NCBI GenBank assembly: GCA_944388685.1
Contig: CALXJS010000006.1
Span: 1 to 42,527, forward strand
Source of the DNA: an uncultured Clostridia bacterium
GTDB lineage: Bacteria > Bacillota_A > Clostridia > TANB77 > CAG-508
Length of the DNA: 42,527 nt
Reading direction: 5' to 3'
Position 1 is the first letter of the stretch, and each line of letters begins with the position of its first letter. Of this stretch, positions 24,501-32,124 are shown piece by piece. Both the position numbers and the translations under genes were made by a program. The notes beneath the pieces were generated by a model. The model had not been told where the DNA came from and searched no databases. It saw only the letters and a list, made by a program, of their open reading frames with translations.

Positions 24501-27500
24501 CTAGTTTCTGCTTCAACTCTTGCTTTTGCTAAATCAAATTCATTTTTAACATTTTCAAATAACTGGTATTTTTCCAGATTTTCTAATGCTTTTTCCTTTT
24601 CTTCTTCCACCGATAGTATAAAATCTATAGTGACCTTTTCTTGTTTTTTTATTTTTATTGTCCTTTTCATAGCCACAATAGGTTCTGTAACATATCCTAT
24701 TTTTTTAGAAAATGGAATTGAATCTTTTACCATTTTGGGAATTTTTAAGTTTCCTCTTCCCATAAACTTTTCTTCTTCTATTTCATATTCTAATTCACCA
24801 ACAGTGGCTTCTTTGTTTACATTTAAAGTAGTAGCTATATAAATTTCTTTCTCACTTATTTCTCTCTTTTTTCTTTTTACAATGACACATTCCTCTTTTT
24901 CATCATATTCATAAATAAGAAATAAATTATTAAAAGCTGGATGAGCATAATATTGTTCTTTTCTAGTTAACATTGGTTCAAAACATCCTGTTAATTCTAC
25001 AATCTCTTCTTCATTTCCCAAGTTTTCTAATGTTATTCTTCTAATTTCTACTGGTTCATTTGAGGCAACAGTAATGTCTATTTTAACCTTTATATTACCA
25101 TTAATTATCTCTTGTTCATTCTTATCTGGCATAAAACTAACTTGATATTGATTTCCATTTTTTAAGTTTTGAGAATAACTTGAACTTATGATGTTTTTAT
25201 TTTTTATACTTTTGATATAAAATAAAATTCCCTGAACATAATCATCTGTATTTTTAAAATAATTGATATAAATATTTTTGTATTTACTAAATCCTTCTCC
25301 TTTTTGATTATATGCTATCATATAATTCTCATTTGAGATAACATTTCCTCTAATTAATTTTTCATCAATCTTTGTATATTTTCTTTCAATATAATTTTCA
25401 TAATCTTTATATTTTAACTTTTCAACCTTTTCTTTATCTTCTTTTGTTATAATTGCTTTTTCAGGCATTGTTTCTTGCAATAATATCGTAACTGCTTGTA
25501 TTTCAGGATTTTGAATAAATCTTTTTTGTAAGATATTATCATGAAATACATTATTAATTGACAATAAGATTAAACCTTGGTGATGTGCCATATATGTTTT
25601 GACCACTTCTGCTTGTTTTCCTTTTCTTACTCTTTCTGGTGTAAAATCCAATGATTCATAAAATCCATATTTTTGATACATACCATATTGTTCTAATCTT
25701 TTTAAATTTTTTATTACTTCTTTTGGTCTATCTTGTATAGCCAAAATGCTACCATAAGAAGATACCACCATTTCATCTGCTAATCCTCTTTTTAATCCTA
25801 GCCATGGTATTCCAAAGGCTTTATATTGATAATTAGCATGTAAATCTTTTAAATTGAAAGCTGCTTCAGAGATTCCCCAAGGAATATTTAATTGTTCCAC
25901 ATACTTCATTTGGCTCATTATCATGAAATTACAAGATTCATCTAATAAACTACCTTTGTATTTTGGAATATTGATATTGGGCATTAAATATTCAAATGCT
26001 GTCCCTGACCAGGAAATTAAACCTTTATATTTATCTAAAACTGTTAATGTTCTACTTAAATGATTCCAATGCTTAACTGGTACATCTTTTTTTGCAATGG
26101 CTACAATGCTAGCTTGTCTTGCTTCAGATGCCAAAAGATCATAATATGAATCTGTCAATTTATTTTCTTCTATATTATAGCCTATTGAAAAAATTTGATG
26201 TTCTTCACTATATAAATAAGAGAAATCTGTATTATCTATCATTCTGTTTACAATTTGTATCATTTCCTCTATCTCATTTTGCATTTTATTCTTATCTAAA
26301 CTATTTTCTATATTACTATTTTCAAGTATTGTTTTCAAAAATGATTTTGTGACATATAAATATCCTATAAAATTCCCACTATCAACTGTCGAAACATATC
26401 TAGGTTTTAATGGCTCCTTGCTTTTGGTATTATACCAGTTATATAAATGTCCATTCCATTTCTGTAAACTATCTACAGAAGTTAATACTTGATATAATAA
26501 CTCTATTGTTTCATCTAGATTAGCATATTTCAAATCATAACTTGAAATAATTGCTAATAAAGATAATCCTATATTTGTTGAAGATGTCCTATTGACTATT
26601 TTTTCTTTTCTATCTTCTTGATAATTGTCTGTCATTAAATAATGATTTTCTTGGTTGATGTACTTCTTGAAAAATTCCCACGTCTTTTCTCCTACTTCTA
26701 ACAAATATTCTTTTTCCGTTTTATCTAATGTTTCAATTACTTTTATTTCTTTTTTCTCTTTTTTCTCTTTACTAATATAACACATAATAAATGGTGCTAA
26801 GTTCCATAAAATTCCTAATAAAAATCCTAAAATACTTTTGGTATTGAAAGCTATAATTATCATTATTATGCCAAATACAATATTGATCCACATTTGTTTT
26901 ATATAAGACATCACATCATTTTTAGCCTGTTTTTCAGCTTCTTCTGATGTCATCCATTCTAATAATTTTTTATGTGTTACCCATTTTCTATATAAAGTTT
27001 TAACTATCGCTATTAATGATACATAAGATTTGTATGGTAATACTCCTATGGCGATTCCTATTCGTAATAAAATCCCTTTATATCCTGATATTCTCGGAGA
27101 AAATTTCTTTTGTTTATGTTCTCCTTCTTTTTTTAATAACATATTATTAAAGATTTCTAAAATATTAGACATCACTATTGATAATATACTTATAATAGCA
27201 AAAGGATAAACTTTAAATTTATAAATTTTACCCAATACTAGTAAAAAGATTAATGCTACTATTACAGCTATTTCTATCAAACTTCTTCTTAAATTATCTA
27301 ATATTTTATATTTTGAAAGACAATTTAGAGGATTACTAATTTCTTTTTCTTTATTTATGCATTTTTTCCTTAACCAAGTTATTATTTGCCAATCTCCTCT
27401 TATCCATCTAGATAATCGATTCATAAAACTATTATACTTTGTTGGATAACCATCCATAAGCATAATATCTGTTGCTAAACCACATCGCAAATAACAACCT

Positions 27501-29680
27501 TCTAATAAATCATGACTTAATACCGTATTTTCTGGTATCGCATTTTTTAAAACTTTTGAAAATACTTCTATATCATATATTCCTTTTCCTGTAAAAATTC
27601 CTTCTCCAAAATTGTCTTGATAGACATCTGAAATTGCATTTGTATAGGAATCTATTCCTCCTGCACCTGCAAATATTTGTGTAAATAAAGTTTTATATGC
27701 TATATTCAAATGAATACCTATTCTTGGTTGAATAATACCATATCCTTCTACTACAATATTTTTTTCTCTGTCAATTACGGGTGTATTTAAAATATGTGCC
27801 ATTGCCCCTACTAATTCAAATGCAGAATTTAATATTAAATCTGTATCAGCGTCTAATGTTATCACATATTTTATTTTTGGAATACAATCTCTATATTGTT
27901 CTATCGTATTTACACGAAATTTGTTTTCTTCATGTCCTAAGATGTATTCATTAAATTGTGTAATCATTCCTCTTTTTCTTTCCCAACCTAAATAACAATT
28001 TTCTTTCTCATTCCATTCTCTTTTTCGATATAAAAAATGAAAAATCGGAAAGTCATTTTCTTTAGAATATTTCTTGTTGAGCGTTTCTGTAAGAGTTATT
28101 CCTGTTTCCATTACTTCATTATCACTTTTTTCTTCTTTTATTGTACTTTCTGAACAATCTCCCAATAAAGCAAAATATATATTTTTTGATTGATTTGCTA
28201 TATAATAAACTTCTAATTGTTGTAATAATTCTTCTACTTTTTGTTTACTCTTTAAAATTGTTGGTATAATTACCATACAGGCATTTTCTTTATCAATTCC
28301 CTTTGAAAAATCAATTTTAGGAATTGGTTTTGGTTTTATAAATCGGCTAAGGATATATTGCATGATTTGTATAATTATTTCCGAAGAAGGTATTAAAAAA
28401 ATACATATGCTTAAAATATATATACCTATGTTTTGAATATGAATATTTAAAATACTGCTAATTGCAAAAGATAACATTAAAGATAATATTCCACTTATTA
28501 AAATATATAATTTTTGTTTTGTTTTTCCACTTATACTCTTTTTGGCTTTATATTGTAATTCTTGATAAGTTTTTTCTATTCCTTTATCTATAATGTAATA
28601 TCCAATATGTGCTTTTTTTCCATTATTTTCTCTTGCCAATTCCAATATTTTTTTTGCAATATAAATTTCTGAAACTTTCGTTTTTTTAGAAATTTCTTTT
28701 ATTTTATTTCTATAATAATCCTTTGTATTGTTATCCATTTTATGATAGACCCCTGCTGGATCCTGTTTTAAAATTTCTTCTACTCCATTAATTTTTTCAA
28801 AAATTTCTAAAAAATTAATTCTTTGTATTTTCTTTATACTTGTAATACTATTTCCTATTGATACTTTTTTTACAGCAATATCAAAATGTTCCTTTTTGAT
28901 AACTTCTTGTACTGTTGTTCCAGTCATTTCTACAATCTCATCTAATACTTTTAAATAACTATACCCCTTTTTTCCATATCTTTTTAAAATATAAGACATA
29001 TATTCTATAAATGGATACTTGACATCATTTAACATGTCTTTTTTTATACTTTTTACTGTATATATATTGGTTTCTTTATTATTTTTTGTTTCTTCAATTA
29101 ATTTTTGTACAATATTTTCTGCTTTTATTTTTTGGATTTGACTACTATATATTTTTTCACATATTTCTCTAATATTTTCTATGATTGCAATTTGAAGAAA
29201 AATTCCTATATTCCAAATTTCTTCCATACTTAGTGTCTTCTTTGTTTGATAGCTAAAAAGATAATTTTCTAAATCTTCTTTTTCAATTTTATTGTCTGTA
29301 TAGGCAACTATTTCTGCCGCTAATACATAAATTCTTGCGAACCCTTTATATTTACCATTAGCAATTCCTAAAAAATTCATATATTTTTTTAAGGTTAATT
29401 CTTTTTGTATCTGCTTTACGGTTTCCTCTATAATATAAAAATTATCTAATAACCATTCTCCTGCTGGATGTGTACTAATTCCTAATTTTACATGTTCATT
29501 TAATAAATTGTATACAATTTTTATTGTTTCATAGTTATCTATCAATTGTGGAACAGGATAAGTTTCTTTAGATGGTTTATTGACCAAATTATGATTAGCA
29601 GCAATTTTTTGTAAATGATTTTCTAATTGTTTTTTATCTAACAATGTTCCATCAATTTTTAATATTTTATTCGTTTTCAA
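21509..29680 (-). CDS. Cyclic beta-1,2-glucan synthase-like protein (GT84-glycoamylase-GH94)
   Basis: 2723 residues, the size of Brucella Cgs/NdvB. N-terminal helical region (1-370); membrane segments at about 388-433, 797-843 and 930-970; between them a GT84/GT2-type synthase with LDADTD (Asp610/Asp612), [22 protein letters not shown] and [11 protein letters not shown] (about 755-762). A glycoamylase-like domain follows (about 1130-1420; [30 protein letters not shown]). The C-terminal GH94 phosphorylase-like half (about 1900-2700) has [21 protein letters not shown] and GSGDWNDG (Asp2405/Asp2408). Expected to make and size beta-1,2-glucans from UDP-glucose. TTG start with the ribosome site inside a hairpin. 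Final product not provable from sequence. Confidence 0.88.
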   Translation of the reverse strand: [2723 protein letters not shown]

Positions 29681-29687
29681 AAAAATT

Positions 29688-29733
29688 CCACTCCTTGCAA
29701 ATATGTTTTACACATATTGTTTGCAAAGAGTGG
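29688..29733 (-). promoter_or_regulatory. Hairpin carrying the ribosome site of the glucan synthase gene
   Basis: CCACTC.TTGCAAA arms (29688-29701 and 29720-29733), extended by ATATGT/ACATAT across a small bulge. On the minus strand the 3' arm contains AAGGAG (29691-29696), the only ribosome site for TTG 29680, and is followed by AATTTTTTTG. It can act as terminator of the upstream gene, attenuator, or ribosome-site lock. Confidence 0.65.
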
Positions 29734-29762
29734 ATATTTTATACAATTTATGTTATCTTTTA

Positions 29763-30494
29763 TCAATATTCTATTCCGTCATTTTTCTCTTGTTCTTTAA
29801 TTCTTTTTTTATAATATTCAGAAAAGTCCTCATAAGCCTTTTCCTCATCGCATTCTTCGGGTAAGCCTACATAAGTTGCATCATTTTTTATATATTCTAT
29901 TCTATTGGCTCCTCTTATCTTTTCTATCTCTATCTCATAACACTTATCATCAATAACACCTATACCTGCTACTGGACAATTATGTTTAGTATCTACCAAA
30001 ACATAAATATCTCTTACTTTTTCTTCTTCTGCCCACTTTTGCCCTTCTTGTAAATCCTCGGTTTTTTTAGAAATATTTTCTATATATGATGTATCTCCAT
30101 TTTCATCTGTTTCTCTAATTAATTTCTTTTCACTATTTTCAAAATCCTTTTGCCAAATAATTCCCAAATCTTTTATTTCAATTTTGGCTTGTTCTAATAG
30201 ATTTTCATTATATTCTTTGAAAGTTTGATCAACTGTTGGTATATTACTATATTCTTGTACTATCTTTTGATTATCATATTGACTCATATCTTGCAACTCT
30301 TGTAAATATGTCTCTTTTCTACTTTTTGTGTCTCCATCATTTTCCATTTCTGTTTTACTCTCTGGTTCTTTAGGTTGATTTCCATCTGTTAATAAAGCAT
30401 GTCCTACAACAGAAATTCCTATAGATGTCAATGCTACTACCAATCCATTTTTTATACGTTTTATTATTTTTTTTACTTCTACCTTTATTCCCAA
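29763..30494 (-). CDS. Unrecognised membrane-anchored acidic protein
   Basis: 243 residues. Basic start (MGIKVEVKKIIKRIKNG), one membrane segment at about 18-36, then a charged, Glu/Lys-rich domain with much predicted helix (QELQDMSQYDNQKIVQEYSN) and a short beta-like part near DIYVLVDTKHNCPVAGIGVIDDKCYEIEIEKI. Two cysteines, no enzyme motif seen. It lies 82 bp upstream of the glucan synthase gene on the same strand with only the hairpin between, so the two may form one unit; a role with the synthase is only inferred. Promoter at 30527-30554. Confidence 0.7.
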   Translation of the reverse strand: MGIKVEVKKIIKRIKNGLVVALTSIGISVVGHALLTDGNQPKEPESKTEMENDGDTKSRKETYLQELQDMSQYDNQKIVQEYSNIPTVDQTFKEYNENLLEQAKIEIKDLGIIWQKDFENSEKKLIRETDENGDTSYIENISKKTEDLQEGQKWAEEEKVRDIYVLVDTKHNCPVAGIGVIDDKCYEIEIEKIRGANRIEYIKNDATYVGLPEECDEEKAYEDFSEYYKKRIKEQEKNDGIEY

Positions 30495-30526
30495 TTTTTT
30501 TCCTCCTTAGTTCACTTTTTTTTTTT

Positions 30527-30554
30527 ATTATATCATAAAAAAATCTATTGTAAA
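30527..30554 (-). promoter_or_regulatory. Promoter of the 243-residue protein / glucan synthase unit
   Basis: On the minus strand: -35 TTTACA (30549-30554), 16-bp spacer, -10 TATAAT (30527-30532). The MITE-like element begins 40 bp further upstream. Confidence 0.65.
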
Positions 30555-30585
30555 CTTTTTTTCATTTTTTAATGATTATTTTTCA

Positions 30586-30682
30586 CTTTCGACGTTACAG
30601 TTCAGTATAGAAATCCTGGGATAGCGAATAAATATAATATATCTCTTCCCAGGATTTCTATACTGAACTGTAACCTTTCGAC
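30586..30682. mobile_element. MITE-like element B (81 bp) with 8-bp target duplication
   Basis: The element is 30594-30674. Its first 28 bases, beginning GTTACAGTTCAGTATAG, are the exact reverse complement of its last 28 (30647-30674). It is flanked by CTTTCGAC at 30586-30593 and 30675-30682, a complex 8-bp sequence that is convincing as a target duplication. It shares the terminal GTTACAGTTCA with element A but has a different interior. It sits between divergent promoters. Confidence 0.9.
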
Positions 30683-30741
30683 AAAATCTCTCATATTATA
30701 TATAAAGCAACATAAGTTGTTTTAGAAAGGGTGATTTTTAA

Positions 30742-31194
30742 ATGGAAAATAATAAAAAGCCATGCCAAATATTAGATATTGATGGCGTTATATCTGGTGG
30801 AAAACAATTTGACCTTAATATTACCTTACCTGAAGATAATCGTGATGTAATTTATGGAGTTGTAAAAAATTGTTTTAAAGAACCAGTTTCAGATGCTGTT
30901 GTTAAATTAGTTGAAGTTGTTTATGATTGTGGCAAAGAAGAACGTAGACCAATTGGACACACATTTACAGACTGTGAAGGTGAATTTGTTTTTGGTCCTT
31001 TATGTCCAGGAAAACAATATGCAATTCAAATTTGGGTTAATGATACTAAAAAAATAAAAGTCTGTGCAAAATGTCATCATGAAGGAAAATGTTTAAAAGG
31101 TGAAAAGAACGAAAAATGTGATTGCTATTTAGAATGTGACAAATGTAAAGATGAAGATAAAAAACCTGAATGTCCAGAAAAAAAGGAATGTTAA
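30742..31194 (+). CDS. Small Cys-rich protein with carboxypeptidase-regulatory-like (Ig-fold) domain
   Basis: 150 residues. Residues about 35-112 look like a carboxypeptidase regulatory-like beta sandwich: VIYGVVKNCFKEPVSDAVVKLVEV, then GHTFTDCEGEFVFGPLCPGKQYAIQIWV. The C-terminal 40 residues are Lys/Glu/Cys-rich (CAKCHHEGKCLKGEKNEKCDCYLECDKCK) with CxxC pairs, which suggests metal binding or cross-linking. No signal peptide. Similar small proteins occur in clostridial spore or surface layers, but this is only an impression. Ribosome site AAAGGGTG before ATG 30742. Confidence 0.8.
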   Translation: MENNKKPCQILDIDGVISGGKQFDLNITLPEDNRDVIYGVVKNCFKEPVSDAVVKLVEVVYDCGKEERRPIGHTFTDCEGEFVFGPLCPGKQYAIQIWVNDTKKIKVCAKCHHEGKCLKGEKNEKCDCYLECDKCKDEDKKPECPEKKEC

Positions 31195-31430
31195 TCATTA
31201 AAAGTTTGCAGTAACAATTCGCAATCTTTAGAGCGAAGCGACGTTCTTGTATAGGAAAAACTCGATTTTTCGTATACTAGAACAATAGCGGGCTTTTTTG
31301 AACATTTTATCTGTTCATAACATTTTAAAGCCCGCGTCATTGTTCGCGTGCCAATTTTACGTAAGTAAAATTGTGTACAATGATTGATGTTATAGGAAAA
31401 TCTTCGATTTTTCCTATAACAGAATAACAT
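31195..31430. other. Dense series of stem-loops between convergent genes
   Basis: No gene accepted here. Stems seen: GTTCT.GTATA(G/C)GAAAAA hairpin at 31243-31283; GCGGGCTTT/AAAGCCCGC at 31288-31335 with an inner GAACA/TGTTC; CAATTTTAC/GTAAAATTG at about 31352-31373; GTTATAGGAAAA hairpin at 31389-31420. AACAAT..GCGGGC and GCCCGC..ATTGTT also flank the central stem. It may be a composite of small palindromic elements or a structured RNA. Confidence 0.55.
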
Positions 31431-31475
31431 CATCTCCAGTTTAATGATTAAAATTTAATCATTAAACTGGAGATG
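31431..31475. terminator. 45-bp near-perfect palindrome, likely bidirectional terminator
   Basis: Arms of 22 bp (31431-31452 and 31454-31475), beginning CATCTCCAGTTTAATGATTA, are exact reverse complements around one base. It lies between convergent genes. TTAATCATTAAA in the palindrome also occurs at the stop codon of the upstream gene (31192-31203). Confidence 0.6.
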
Positions 31476-31498
31476 AATTACATATGATAAGATTTATT

Positions 31499-31639
31499 TT
31501 AAGCAATCCCCATTTTTCTAACCATTTGTCTTCCTTTTTTCATCATTTTCTTTTTTGTATTTTTACCCATTTCTGTATACATCATAGCTGCTCCTGTTAC
31601 TAGTAATCCTCCAATAACAACACCTTTTACAAATTTCAT
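31499..31639 (-). CDS. 46-residue membrane-anchored basic protein (YtxH/DUF3918-like)
   Basis: MKFVKGVVIGGLLVTGAAMM, then a lysine-rich tail (NTKKKMMKKGRQMVRKMGIA). One membrane segment, strongly basic cytoplasmic end. Resembles the tiny YtxH/DUF3918-type proteins common in Clostridia. Ribosome site AGAGAGGATG before ATG 31639. It lies 5 bp after the adjacent TSUP gene, so the two are probably cotranscribed. Confidence 0.7.
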   Translation of the reverse strand: MKFVKGVVIGGLLVTGAAMMYTEMGKNTKKKMMKKGRQMVRKMGIA

Positions 31640-31644
31640 AATCA

Positions 31645-32058
31645 TCATCCTCTCTTTAATATATTTTTTTCATTTTTATTATTATCTCGTATTTTTGTTT
31701 TTTTATACCATTTAATAATGGTATATATTTCATGAATAGCAATAACAACCAAGAATATGCCAAAACATTTTCTTAAAATTTGGACATCAATTTTTATTGA
31801 TATATTGGCACCAATAATAGCTCCCAATATACCAAAAATAGAAATAAAAACCGCTGTTTTTAACGCAATATTTTTATTTTTTAAATTTATGAGAATCGCA
31901 ATAATGGAAGTTGGTATAAAGAAAATTAAGTTTGTAGCTTGTGCAATATGTTGATCTATTCCCAATACATATACCAGAAGAAAAATTAATATTGTTCCTC
32001 CTCCCATTCCTGTCCCACTTATAATTCCTGATACAATACCTATTAAAATTTCTATCAT
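31645..32058 (-). CDS. Half-size TSUP (TauE/SafE) permease, first of two
   Basis: 137 residues, about four membrane segments, half the usual 240-270 residues of TSUP anion exporters. IGIVSGIISGTGMGGGTILIFLLVYVLGIDQHIAQATNLIFFIPTSIIA matches the repeat signature of the family (G.G.GGG). The gene ends in a charged tail. A second half-size protein is encoded at 34575-34931. The two may form a heterodimer equal to one full transporter; substrate unknown. The start codon directly follows a terminator-like hairpin. Confidence 0.85.
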   Translation of the reverse strand: MIEILIGIVSGIISGTGMGGGTILIFLLVYVLGIDQHIAQATNLIFFIPTSIIAILINLKNKNIALKTAVFISIFGILGAIIGANISIKIDVQILRKCFGIFLVVIAIHEIYTIIKWYKKTKIRDNNKNEKNILKRG

Positions 32059-32062
32059 AATA

Positions 32063-32086
32063 AAAACCTACTCTAAAGTAGGTTTT
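32063..32086 (-). terminator. Terminator-like hairpin immediately before the TSUP start codon
   Basis: AAAACCTACT (32063-32072), loop, AGTAGGTTTT (32077-32086). On the minus strand it ends in TTTTTATT and then ATG. The 3' arm contains AGTAGG, the only ribosome-site-like sequence for the gene. It probably terminates the GH25 gene and may gate translation of the TSUP gene. Confidence 0.7.
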
Positions 32087-32124
32087 CCATTTTTTTAATT
32101 TTTATAACTATTTTTTTATTTTTA

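Noticed and set aside
20723..29680. Numerous Leu/Tyr/Phe-rich plus-strand open frames
   Set aside because: They are antisense shadows of AT-rich minus-strand genes, without ribosome sites.
31191..31433. 80-codon open frame on the minus strand
   Set aside because: It runs through several hairpins, is antisense to palindromic sequence and has no ribosome site; the peptide has no protein-like pattern.
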